Assembly (NCBI RefSeq): GCF_012489685.1
Contig: NC_080042.1
Span: forward strand, 54,736,066-54,800,065
Direction: 5' to 3'
DNA: 64,000 bases
Origin: Lotus japonicus
Lineage: Eukaryota > Streptophyta > Magnoliopsida > Fabales > Fabaceae
Under the pieces are notes generated by a model, which worked only from the letters and a program-made list of their open reading frames with translations, did no database searches and had not been told where the DNA came from. Of the stretch, positions 53,955-64,000 are shown one piece after another. The position numbers and the translations under genes were made by a program. Numbering within the stretch: the first letter of the stretch is position 1; each line of letters starts with the position of its first letter.

Positions 53955-56900
53955 ACCGTAGTGTCCTAAATATGGAAATCCGGGTCTTATGACCATTTTG
54001 GAATCCACCGAGGTCCGGCATCCCACCGTGTATTAACCTCAAAATGAGTGCATGAATGCAAGTGATTAGCCAAACAACGTCTCCGACCTCACCCGACACG
54101 TCGCCACGTGTTCTAAATAACTTAATGTCTCTAAAAGAATACCCTAAGGTAAATGTCGATTCTGCGACAAAAATGAATTAATCAAAGAAGAAAGAATGTA
54201 CTTTGGAACTCATGGTTCCCGGCTAAACTTTGGATAGCCAATCAATAAACTGCTCATCGAGCGAAAAGGTATTGAAGTACTTGGAAACTCATAGTTTCCG
54301 GCTAAACTTTAGATAGCCAACCAATAAACTGCTCATCGAGCGAAAAGAGTATCAACATACTCGAAAGCTTGTAAGTTTCTCAAAACTTGGACTCGACGAC
54401 ACTTCTCATATTTCCAAAACTAATACTCGGGCTCTAAGCTCTTATCTAAGGATGTTATTATTGTTCAAGGGATTTAGAGATTGATTAATGTCTTATGAAT
54501 TTTCCTTGATAAAATAGATTTCATTTAATCCTATAATACTTCCTATGAGTTTTCAGAGATCCCATAAAATTAAATATTTCCCTGAGAAGGTCTCGATCCA
54601 TTAAAACATAACCAGGTCCGAACTCCGTTCGTCCTTTCAAACTCTCTCAAAATCTCATAAAAATTCGGCATGACTTGCCCGTAATTCTCACTTTCCAAAA
54701 ACATAGGCACGAGTGGAATAGCATAAAATGAAATAGCTCAACCAATAAGCATAAACAGCATATTCCAACACATCCTAAATTAACCATGTAGCACGTAGCA
54801 TGTGAATCATTTAGCACACAATGTCATGGCATCAATTACTCAACAAGATCGGCCGAAGCCTCAGAAATCATTTCAGACATTTAGCAATTAGGTGCATAAC
54901 ACATAAATCAAGTCGAATTTCATCGACACCTAGAGCATTATCTAGTAATTCAGAGAGTAGCCCTCACCGGTGGGTCTTCCAGCTTCCTCCTCACAGTGTC
55001 CTTCACGCTCTTCTCCTTGATCTCCAGGAATCTCCTCAAAAGAACCTTCAGCAAAAATCACAGAAATCAACACCAAGAGTCAGAAACTCTGCAATCAAAG
55101 AGCCCTAGGGTTACACGGTACACTACATACTCCGTGGTACGACAATCTAACGCGTTAATACAAGTTTTCGAAAAATCGGATTCTCCCCGCCCCCTTGATA
55201 TAGCTCTCGGCCACTTCCCTTAATTGGGAGGGTCGATTTTTCTTCGATCAAACTTGGTTCCTAGGTTAACATAAGCCGTAACTAAGACGGTTCTAAGCTC
55301 GGAAAAATTTTCGGATCGAAAACTGATATAGGGGTAGTTTGGTCATTATTTTTAGCTCAGAATTTCAAAACTGGATTTTTGAAAAACAAATTGGATGGAG
55401 ACGTCCACAACGACGTTTATGACGACAAATCCTACTAGCACTAAGCCAAGTCGATAGATTTCAGCTTAAAGGTTGCGACTTTACCGAAAAATGGGTATTT
55501 AAGGTAGAAATTGATCCCGGCGGCATTTCGTCGACATTTGACAAAATCTAATCCGCAGAACACGCTCAGGAGCATGCAGGGAAGAAGTTTAGACGCTGAA
55601 ATCAGCTTATTTGAACAGTTTTTCAAAAACCTCAAAATTTTGGACTCAGAAAGACATAGGAGAAGCTGACAGAAACGACGATCGGAAGAGAGATATAGTT
55701 TACCTACCTCAAGGTCTTCGATTAGCAACGATCGGTGAAGCAAACGGGCAAGAAACGACGAAGATCCAGATCTCTCTCTCTCTCTCTTGATGCTCGCGGG
55801 TTTGGGGAGGGAAAATGGGTAGTTTTTGCAAAAAATCTAATTTTTCAAGCTATTTATAGGTTTTGGAAAATGCGGAAAAATGATTTTTTCGCGATTCCGA
55901 TTTTTGCTGCGCGTTCCTCTGCGAATTCTAAGATAGGTTCTGGCGACAGAATTCCAGAACTCAAAACAGGATTCTTGGAATTAAATCAAACGATACAAAG
56001 TCGGTGTGAGTCGGTTTAAGTCGGTTTATCCCGAAAAACTACTTTTTGCAGTGATCGTCGGATGAGAAAACTTCCTTCTGAAGAAAGATTAGGAATAACG
56101 AGAGAAATAGGAGAACGCGGGTGGAATCTTCATTTGAAGCTCCGAATAGAAAAAGTCTTCATCGTCTGTCGATCTTAGGTTTCTCGAACTATCAGGGATT
56201 CCGTTTCGGCAAACTTCCGAGAATTGGAATTTGACGTTCGTACTTTTCAGGTTTCCGCGTCGAACCACTTGTTTAAGGACGAAAAAGAGAAATTCTAACA
56301 TTTCTCTGAAGATTTTTGGAATTAGTTTCCATCGTGTCCTAAAGTGTAAATTAACTATTCACTAATACCTTTGACCTAGGATTAGGCGTAGGTTAATCGT
56401 GCAATAACTCTTATCGGTTTTTCGATAAATTCCTGGACTTTTCCTGAACCTTTTTCCTTCACAAATTTATCTTAATCAAATAAACTCTTTTATTTTATTC
56501 ACTTATCCAAAGCTTCAAAACTTGGGCCTTACAGTATTAATTTATTTTAATTATTATTAGGTTATATAGTGATTTAAATAAATATGTGATTTTACTATAT
56601 AATAAGGTGATTATGAGATTTTATTATATAATAAGGTGATTAAGTGATTTTAATAGATAATTAAGTGAGTAGTTGGGAGAAGGGCCCATTATAAGACTAT
56701 TTTAGGGTTAGGAGTGAAATAGAAAGAGAGAAATCAGAATTTGAGAATTGGAGGAGTTAGCATAGCAGAAGAAAAGAAGCGTGAAAGAGAGAAGGGGAGA
56801 AAAGAGAAGAAAACCTAGAATTTGATCTTCAAGAGGTAAGGGTTTGAATTCATGTTCTTTGGTTTGGTATGATAGTGGATAATGATAGAAAGCCTGATTT

Positions 56901-57420
56901 AGGAACCCTAGGATGCAATTTTTTCTAAACTGAAGTTGGATTGTTGAGTTTAGGGTTATGAATTGTGGGTGGAAGAGAGGGGGTAGCGCGCCGCGCATGA
57001 GACTGTAGAAATTTACGAGCTCTTGAACCCTATTTCGAGCTGTGTTAATGACCGAATATGAAGAAGTAGTCTTCATAAAAGATGTAGCCCTTTCTGATAT
57101 AAAACGTTTGCCGCTGGTTTCACGTCATTTCGACGTCTGTAGCTCGAGTTATATGCGTTTTAGTGAGGATAGGTTAAACTGTCTCGTTTCTCACGAACTG
57201 CTGTTAGTGTTAGAATTTTCCTGAATTTTGAACTTGGAATTTAGACTTGAAAATTTACAGGGATTTACAAAACGCGTATAGGGAACCATGATAAAATATT
57301 GGAATTTTCTAAGTGTATTTGAGGTATTTAAAAATTCGCATAGGTTGTTGTACAGTTTATAACCGTTTTGAATAAAATGAGTCATTTTAGATGCAAATGT
57401 TGTTTTCGAAAAAAGATGTG

Positions 57421-57540
57421 TTGCGCGCGCGTGGTGAGGCGCAAGGCGCGGTGGCGCGCGGCCAGGCCGAGGGTTGCGCGCGAGGGAGGTGGCGCATGTA
57501 GGTAATGGTGCGCGCGGTAGTGCGCGCATGAGGGGATGGT
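57421..57540. other. CpG-dense GC-rich island inside LTR E
   Basis: About 120 bp of GCGCGC-rich sequence (GTTGCGCGCGCGTGG, GGTGGCGCGCGGCC, GGTGCGCGCGGTAGTGCGCGC) in an otherwise AT-rich LTR. No ORF explains it. Confidence 0.85.
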
Positions 57541-58745
57541 GCTGGGAGATGACGAGTTTTTGGGGAAAATTAAGAAGAATCCAGTTTTTGTATAATAGTT
57601 GCAGAACCTGTTATATATGAATTATATTTAATTTACATATGTTTAATAGTTCATTATATGATGTTATTTCTGAGTTGATGTTATGTGTTAAGTTGTTAAG
57701 TTAGTGTGATTGCAAGTTGCGTGATTGATAACATGTAAGTGTGTGTTTTGTGAAATTGGAGATAATTTGAATTGTTGAGCTGGTGATGAATATGCTAAAA
57801 TAATTAAGACTTGGAGATGGTCTGAATATGCATATGTTAGTTGAGTTTTGCACAATACACCGCATAGTTAACAAGAGGCAATGTTTGCTAGTTCTCGTGG
57901 AGGCTAGTGACTTGTCCCAAAACTGGAGTGGTTTTGAAGCCTAGAGCGAGGGCTTTATTGGTGGTTATTTGTCTGGAGTGGACGCGGTGATACCGCTAAG
58001 GATAACAACTTTGGTACCAAATGCATTTGCACAGGTCTCACATGAGTCGTATTTGTTATTGTAAAATTGCTATGTTAGGCCTTAGAGAGCTGTTGATGCT
58101 AATTAATGATAATTGTGATATTTTTGAGTGATTTGATGTTGTGGTAATTTGAGACATTTATATTTATTTTACTTGAGCTGTTAATTATGGAGTATTGTCA
58201 TATCTGTAAAGTAGATTGATTATATTAAATTACATAATTTATTATTTGTTAGTGAAGTGTGAAGAATTTATGTGGAACATAGATAAGCTTTTACATTATT
58301 TATTATTATGCTTATCCATATGATATGAGTTCTCACCCTTCTGTTGGAATGATGTTCTATGCGGCATCACTCAGGTACCGAGTATAATGGAGCTTCTCGC
58401 GAGGGTTAGTTGGAGGAGCTAGTCTTTAGATATGTTTTTAGTGATGAGAGTCATGCTCTATTATGTAACACGGGGAAACGTTTAGTATTGCACCTGGATG
58501 TTAGGAGATAATTTATGAACTCTCTTTATTTATTTTTGATTATGTTTTATCTTGTAATTGAAATAAATCTGTTGTGCTATGCATATAATATGATGACATT
58601 AAAGTTGGAATTTATACTTTTATTATGAGCATGACATGTGTTTTGATTTATGTTTTGGAGAATAAGTGTGACACTCTCTGTGTTATACATTTTACTCTGA
58701 TTTATGCTATATTAATTGCGCGGGGTTTAGAGGGTGTTACACTTG

Positions 58746-59073
58746 CTCCCTCTGTTCCACAAGATTGTTGTTTAATGTTGTGGCATAGAGAGTGAGATGA
58801 CAATTATTAATAGTATAATGTTACTAAAGTGTTATTTTTTAATTTTACTAGTACCATGTGCAAATATTAACTATACTTAGATAGAGAAGAATGTAGTTAC
58901 TAGAGAAGAGTTGTGATTGGTTAATATGAAAGATGATAAGTGAGAGAAAATGTATGAAATGAGGGTATAGTTGGAAACAATTAGAAAAAATGCATTGATT
59001 TTCTAAAACAACAAACATTTTAGAATATTGAAAGAATGTCCAAAACAACAATCTTTGCAAAACAGATGGAATA
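58746..59073. mobile_element. Stowaway MITE 3 (~328 bp)
   Basis: Starts CTCCCTCTGTTCCAC and ends ...AAACAGATGGAATA. Colinear with MITEs 1 and 2. Its first base was the insertion site of LTR E; the original TA is preserved at 41315-41316 on the far side of that insertion, only 14 bp from the right-end TA of MITE 2. Confidence 0.85.
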
Positions 59074-59529
59074 TAGTATAAAATAAATTCAATTAATGTC
59101 TTAGCTCAACTAGGGTTGACGCAACTGATCTCAAGTTCTGTTATACTCTCACTTCTCATGGTCCTCATAAATAGGAGTGAGTTTCAGTTGACCTTCCCAA
59201 CATCTCACTAGCGCTCTTCCTGATAGTTTGGAGGTGTTTGCTCATTTGTTCTACCATTTATATATATAAAAAAATCAATGTAGTAGGATCATTTTCCTGT
59301 CTTACATGACCTATTTTGCTAGCATTTTAAATAAAAATATTTTTATTAATCTAAAAATGATAGGTAAATTTGGTGGTACATTGAAATTTTTTTAAGTGTG
59401 GGACCTAGATTAAGTATTTCAATAAATTATTATTATGTTATTAAAGATAAATACTACATCTTTAGATTTTACTTTACTTGTCAATTAACTTTATCTCATG
59501 AAATTTATTTTTTAATGAAAAATGGCAAG
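59074..59529. other. AT-rich stretch, nothing recognised
   Basis: No ORF, RNA gene or element end identified. Confidence 0.45.
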
Positions 59530-59849
59530 TGTTCTCGCCAAGAACATAGAATCAAGGCATAGTGCCAAGAGTGTGTGGAATGTGATCGGAGATTTTAGAG
59601 AGATGAGCTCATAACTGCTTAGAGAGAGAAAATATAACTGAATTTTAATATTGTTATTGCCAAATGAGCTAAGAGTCCCTTACGATTGGTAACCGTCCCC
59701 TATTTATAGATTTGGGGTTGGGCCTTCGTGCCTTTAATCTGTCTAAATGGGCCGGTTGGGCCTTGGGGAGAGCGGCCCAAGGTCCAGGCATGTTCCGCGC
59801 CTAAGGCTGAGTCTCCTGGGCGAGGGACCCTGGGGTCTCGCCCAGTCCA
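59530..59849 (-). repeat. LTR of the 1112-1433 family (320 bp)
   Basis: TGTTCTCGCCAAGAACATAG...CGCCCAGTCCA on the plus strand, with a minus-strand TATA box (CTATAAATAGG) near 59699-59709. To its right (59850-59925) AAGACACCGAGCTCGA resembles the 3' internal start seen at 17475-17490, so this is probably a 3' LTR or its remnant. No PBS on the left. Confidence 0.7.
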
Positions 59850-59955
59850 CAAGTCCACAAGACACCGAGCTCGAAGCATGAGAGCTAAGTGTGTCTTAAA
59901 ACAGAAAAAACCAAGGCGAGGACTATGAAATACTGAATAATGATAAAACCTAAAC

Positions 59956-60835
59956 TTTGTAAATTCAGGTTCCCTCTGATACGATTGTCCTGCACGATGC
60001 TGGGACAAGAGGTTCGACAACCGCTTAACAGTAAAACAAAACTTAACAACAGAAACAATAACACACAGTAATTGTTAACCCAGTTCAGTGAAAACTTTCA
60101 CCTACGTCTGGAGGGTTTGCACCCAAAGAAAGGAAATCCACTATCTCAAGATTCAGGAATTACAGACACTCATGAACAACTCAGTTCATAGTTCACTACC
60201 TAATCTACCCAGTGTATTTCTACTTAGAATCTCAACCTAAGTATGAGAGCCCCTCTCACTTTCTCTCAATCACTGCCACAGTGATTGGTGAACACAATGA
60301 ACAAGTAGAGTTTGAACGCAATCAAACACACATAATCTCTCTTTGCTTTATAGAACCAGTGACCAAAGACAGATTCACAACTAACAAAGGACAAAGCACA
60401 ATTAACAAATCCTAAAACACTCGATCTCTCTCTATCAGCTTCGACACCTTCATGTTTTAGGTCTTCATCCTTTTATAGACTTCAGCAGCGGTAGCTTGGG
60501 CTTTAGGGTTGGCACGGGCCGAAGATACAGATTGCAGTAACAGCAATTCAAAACGCAATCTTGAGAGATTCGGTTTCTTATTGCACAAGTAAAGATAGAA
60601 ACCAATATTTTAACAAAGATTGTTTCAACAAATAACAACCCAACAAATAAACCCTTCTCGATAGCTACTTGTTCCTCAAGTAACTCAAAAAACATATCTT
60701 GAATAAATCTTCAGAGGACCCACAAACAGAAACACAAGCTGAGGACTGATGCCCTAGCTACACGAGATCAGATGCCACGGCATCTGCTTCGACAATCGGT
60801 TGTTTTGACAAAATGCATGGCAACATGTTCCAACA
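59956..60835 (-). repeat. Sirevirus 3' LTR (outer end approximate)
   Basis: On the minus strand it starts TGTTGGAACATGTTGCC right after the polypurine tract. TATA box CTATAAAAGG at 60472-60481. The outer end is placed near 59956 only by length and by the end of similarity to the neighbouring LTR; it could be off by tens of bases. Confidence 0.65.
60472..60481 (-). promoter_or_regulatory. Sirevirus LTR TATA box
   Basis: The minus strand reads CTATAAAAGG, about 355 bp into the LTR. Confidence 0.6.
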
Positions 60836-61552
60836 ATCTCCCCCTTTGTCAAATTCTGTCTAAAACAACTCACAATCAGAGAGGATAATAACTAGAGAAA
60901 CAATTCTCCCCCTTAGTCCGAACTCCCCCTCAACTGATACATCTACACAACCAACTACCATACTTCAGAAGGCATAGTCGGAACAAACCACTTAGCAGCA
61001 CAAACACACAACCAGAAGTACAATCAGCCTTAGCACATGATGACACCAAAATAGATTAGCTTGAACATCATCGTATCAGAAATACTACCATCAGAAGCTG
61101 GCAGCACATGATCAGAAGCACTACTATCAGAAGTAACGTATCAGAAGTAATGCTTCAGAAGCAACGTTTCAGAAGTAATACCATCAGAAAAAAAAAACTG
61201 CTATCAGAACATGCTTCTTGAAACAAACATAGCCATTGTCTTGAACTTGTCTTCAAATTAAACAGATCAATGCTAACACTATCAGAACATACATAGCCGA
61301 GACAGAAGCAACTCCACAGTAGAAACACAGGTCTTCACAAGCTTATGAAAACTCAAAAATCTGAATACTATTCACAAACTTCTGAACACTTAAACATCTG
61401 AAAAACTTAATCTTCACCCATCTGAGAACACAAACATCTGATCATAGACCTTCAAACATCTGAAACCACATTTTCAAAACATCTGAAAACACAAACAACT
61501 ACTCCCCCTTTTTAGCACAAATTTGCAAAGGGTGCATCAAAAACAAAACAAA
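60836..61552 (-). other. Sirevirus 3' non-coding region with multiple polypurine tracts and short repeats
   Basis: On the minus strand purine tracts with AGGGGGAG occur at about 60836-60851 (the functional position, GACAAAGGGGGAGAT), 60904-60917, 60924-60936 and 61501-61515. Short repeats of ATCAGAAGTAA and AACATCTGAAAACAC types lie at 61080-61195 and 61378-61495. Multiple polypurine tracts in this region are a described Sirevirus trait. Confidence 0.7.
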
Positions 61553-63399
61553 CTAGTCTTCATAACTGGAATCCTTCCCAGACCCTTCGGCTCTTTCTTC
61601 AGATCCTTCCCCCTCTTCATTACTCGCTTTCTGAGCAGCTGTAGCAGCAGCACTGTGCTCACCACCTTGACGTTCTTCTTCTTGAAGCTTGTGTAGCAAT
61701 GCATCAACTTTGAGCTTCCTGGCAGTGCTCACCCTGATTGTCTCCTGCAAAGCCTTGGAGACTTCTAGTAATTCAGCAATTATGGCCTGAGTGCCAGACT
61801 CAGTCACAGGAGGAGCAGATGTTCTGCTGGTTGGTAAGGCAATGTCTAGAACATGTGGCTCCATAAACAAACGGTGATCCAAAGTGATTGGAACTCCACG
61901 AAACATAGCCACATCATCTGCCCTCAGAATCTGAGGATGTTGCTTTAGGATTATCTCAGTAAGAAGTGAAGGAAATGAAACAGGCAGCTTCACAGCACAA
62001 GTATCAGCATGCTTCAGTGTCTGCTCAAACACAAAAGTTCCAAATCAAACGCAATAGACTTGTCAATCCTATATATCAATTTGGCAAGCGTTGCAGAAAC
62101 ACCAGAAGTATGTTGAGTAGGAACCCAATTCACAGCACCAATCCTATTAAGGATAGCATACTTCACACTGAGATTCCCAGTAGACAACAACTTCTTGCTG
62201 GGCCACTTCTTCACATGACCTGCAGTAAGCTCCTTGGCAACATCATCCATGGGCACTTCTTCATCAACAAATTCAAGAGCACTTCTGCCAAGTGCTTGAT
62301 TGACAACAGCAGGTGAAAACATCACACATTCAGCCCTCACATAGACTTTCCTGAATTCTGCACTTTCAGGAAGTCCAACATCAACAGAGAGATTCACCAA
62401 GAACTCTCTCACAAGCTTCTCATAGCACCTTCCAACATTCTGAATAGTCTTCATCAGACCTGCTTTCTCAATTAGTGCAATTACATCTCTGCATTCAAGA
62501 ACATCAGAACCAACTTCCCTTTCCTTGGCCATTCTCCTCTTGCAAACAAACTTCCACTTCTGAACATTCTCTTCTAAGTGGAAAGACACTCTATCAATAG
62601 GAACAGTAGGAACATTCTGAGGAATATGCTTACCAGAAAACTTCTTTTTCTCAGAAGATCGAATGTCCTGGACACCGACTTCAACATCTGACCCAGAGTC
62701 TTCAACTTCAACTGAAATCTTCCTCTTCCTCTTCTCAGTGGGAGTCTTTTCTTCCTTTTGCTTTCCCTTACTCTTCACACTGGCCTGTCTGGATTTCTTT
62801 GATGGAGTAGGAGTGATTTCAGGAGAAGAAATCCTTCTTTTCTTCTTCATCCTCGCAGCAACACTATCAGCAAAAGTCTTAGTCAGAGGAAGATCATCAG
62901 AAGCATCATCAGAGATGTCCTGAACAGAGGTTGGAGCCTGTATTGGCTCTTCAGAATTGATACCCGCAGAGTTATCATTCTTTGAATCAGCATCCTTAGA
63001 AGAGGATGATACAGAGATATCAGGCTGGGTAGCACCACCTGAATCTTCATGAGAAGTGGAATCCTTTCCAGAATTTTCTTGAGCAGAACTTTCGTTAGAC
63101 CCAGATGTCTCAACATCAGGCACAACATCAGGGGGCGATTTCACAGGAGAATCTTCATCATTGATTTTCTCTTCGTCAGGAACATCCTCAAGGATAGGAA
63201 CATTCGGAGCTTTGCTATTCTTGACCTGTGATTTGTAGACCTTACACGTTGGGTTTCGTGATCTCATCTTCTTGGGAGCTTTCTTGGACACAGAAGATGG
63301 TTGAGAAGAATCACTCTTCAAACCCATACACTTGACTCCTTTAGCAGTTCTTTCAATCTTGGCCTTGACAGATTCCTTCTTTCCTGAACTTTGAGACAT
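61553..63399 (-). pseudogene. Envelope-like protein gene of the Sirevirus, frameshifted
   Basis: The start was chosen at the ATG at 63399 (MSQSSGKKES); the frame is open upstream to 63618 but without similarity that I recognise. The N-terminal ~270 residues are Ser/Asp/Glu/Lys-rich and low in complexity. The conserved C-terminal domain follows, with SFHLEENVQKWKFVCKRRM, FRKVYVRAECVMFSPAVVN and KKWPSKKLLSTGNLSVKYA blocks, the type found in plant envelope-like/putative transposon proteins. A one-base deletion near 62040 shifts the frame; the conserved domain continues in the other frame down to 61553 and ends in a Glu-rich tail. An infectious role for these plant proteins has not been shown. 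This copy is broken. Confidence 0.8.
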
Positions 63400-63636
63400 G
63401 ATGAATCGAGAGCAATTACAAACAGAGTACAGAACAACGAAACAGAATTGCAAATGAGAGATGATAAATCTTGAAGAAGATAGATGCACAAGCGGTTGAG
63501 AGAACACAATTTGCCCGTTGGAGATAGTTATAGGATAAGTGAACCATGAAGTAACTTTCTCTCTGCTGATGTCACAACGGCAGTTAATGATGACCAAGAA
63601 TAAACTAGCCGTTAACACACTGGAGCATGCTAATTG

Positions 63637-64000
63637 CTATGCATCAGAAAGACAAATCCCTAGACTTCCTCTTAATTTTTCAAAAGTGATTGCATCAAGG
63701 GGTTTTGTGAAAATATCAGCCAATTGCTTGTCAGTTGTAACGTGATCCAAATTAACAATTTTATCCTCTACCAAGTCTCTAATAAAATGATGTCTAATGT
63801 CAATATGCTTGGTCCTGCTATGCTGTATGGGATTTTTAGAAATATTAATTGCACTGAGATTGTCGCAGTACAATGTCATGACATCCTGTTCAACATCATA
63901 CTCTTTCAGCATTGGCTTCATCCACATGAGTTGAGTACAACTACTTCCTGCTGCAATATATTCTGCTTCAGCTGTAGACAATGAGACACAATTCTGCTTC
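63637..64000 (-). CDS. Ty1/copia pol C-terminus, RNase H domain (partial)
   Basis: Open from the window end to the stop at 63637-63639. Contains LSTAEAEYIAAGSSC (catalytic Glu), LYCDNLSAINISKNP (catalytic Asp) and RTKHIDIRHHFIRD, and ends with the typical TDKQLADIFTKPLD block of Ty1/copia RNase H. RNase H removes the RNA strand during reverse transcription. No stop interrupts the visible part. The envelope-like gene follows ~240 nt downstream. Confidence 0.92.
   Translation of the reverse strand, partial: KQNCVSLSTAEAEYIAAGSSCTQLMWMKPMLKEYDVEQDVMTLYCDNLSAINISKNPIQHSRTKHIDIRHHFIRDLVEDKIVNLDHVTTDKQLADIFTKPLDAITFEKLRGSLGICLSDA

Larger units (their letters stand above)
41355..56533 (-). mobile_element. 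Solo LTR C (~3.97 kb own sequence), interrupted by element D, TSD GTATT
   Basis: Ends TGTAACACCCCGATTTTC...GGGCCTTACA. TSD GTATT at 41350-41354 and 56534-56538. Own sequence is 41355-42751 and 53960-56533. Closely related to solo LTR A throughout. A minus-strand TATA box lies near 55851-55860 (CTATAAATAG). Carries an open reading frame of 158 codons (41840-42316) in LTR sense and two copies of the ~79-bp repeat (about 54195-54350). Confidence 0.92.
41318..58741 (+). mobile_element. Solo LTR E (~2.24 kb own sequence), interrupted by C and D
   Basis: The ends TGTAACACCC and GGGTGTTACA are perfect 10-bp inverted repeats. Own sequence is 41318-41354 and 56539-58741. TSD CTTAC (41313-41317) and CTTGC (58742-58746), one mismatch. 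The target was the first base of a Stowaway MITE. The orientation is inferred from leader-like features; a block with TAACACGGGGAAACG near 58465-58480 resembles plant Ty3 LTR U5 sequence. Contains a very CpG-rich segment (57421-57540). No PBS, polypurine tract or coding sequence. Confidence 0.75.
59956..64000 (-). mobile_element. Sirevirus (Ty1/copia, SIRE-like) 3' part, cut by window end
   Basis: Read on the minus strand: end of pol (64000-63637), envelope-like gene (63399-61553), a ~700-bp non-coding region with several polypurine tracts, then the 3' LTR (60835 to about 59956). This gene order defines envelope-bearing Sireviruses. The LTR outer end is uncertain because the 5' LTR is outside the window. 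Confidence 0.85.

Noticed and set aside
59525..59854. Possible 4-bp TSD (CAAG) around the LTR at 59530-59849
   Set aside because: The right flank resembles the internal 3' region of the family, so the match is probably chance; Ty3 TSDs are 5 bp.

Overview
The window looks like repeat-rich heterochromatin from a flowering plant. The retroelement types (a Sirevirus with an envelope-like gene, Athila/Tat-like and chromovirus-like Ty3/gypsy elements, Stowaway MITEs, a plant L1-type LINE with a C-terminal RNase H) fit a dicot. Their wording is closest to what I know from legumes; the legume call is inference. I see no convincing host gene, tRNA or rRNA. Almost every base that can be assigned belongs to a transposable element, and many are nested, with boundaries confirmed by target-site duplications (TSDs).

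Layout. 1-1433: 5' end of a minus-strand Ty3/gypsy element (gag with one stop, PBS, LTR). 1858-10858: complete 9.0-kb minus-strand element with two ~1.37-kb LTRs, TSD ATCAC, a gag-protease region and no reverse transcriptase or integrase; it carries regular arrays of CTTAAG palindromes next to both the LTR promoter and an internal promoter-like site. 10.9-16.7 kb: a 202-bp tandem duplication, LTR remnants and AT-rich sequence. 16709-17469: two LTRs head to tail with a 1-3-nt junction, then a probable 3' internal region with an antisense promoter. 18.2-20.0 and 26.4-29.4 kb: inverted related copies of a long copia-type LTR-like sequence. 20174-20778: fold-back-like element. 22182-26077: a TRIM element split by a 3.4-kb solo LTR (TSD ACACG).

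31.2-59.1 kb is a set of nested insertions. A Stowaway MITE (31894-41298) contains a decayed LINE, which contains a 3.65-kb solo LTR (TSD CTCGC). A second Stowaway (58746 on) was hit by a 2.2-kb solo LTR (41318-58741). That LTR contains a 4.0-kb solo LTR (41355-56533, TSD GTATT), which in turn contains a young 11.2-kb element (42752-53954, TSD ACCGT) with 4.0-kb LTRs and a gag gene but almost no pol. The long LTRs A, B, C and D belong to one superfamily. They carry variable tandem repeats, and copies A and C share a small open reading frame.

59530-64000: another short LTR, then the 3' end of a minus-strand Sirevirus (LTR, several polypurine tracts, frameshifted envelope-like gene, end of pol).

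The elements do not form a pathway. The shared theme is non-autonomy: the two most complete and youngest elements have gag but lack reverse transcriptase and integrase, so they probably moved with enzymes supplied in trans.
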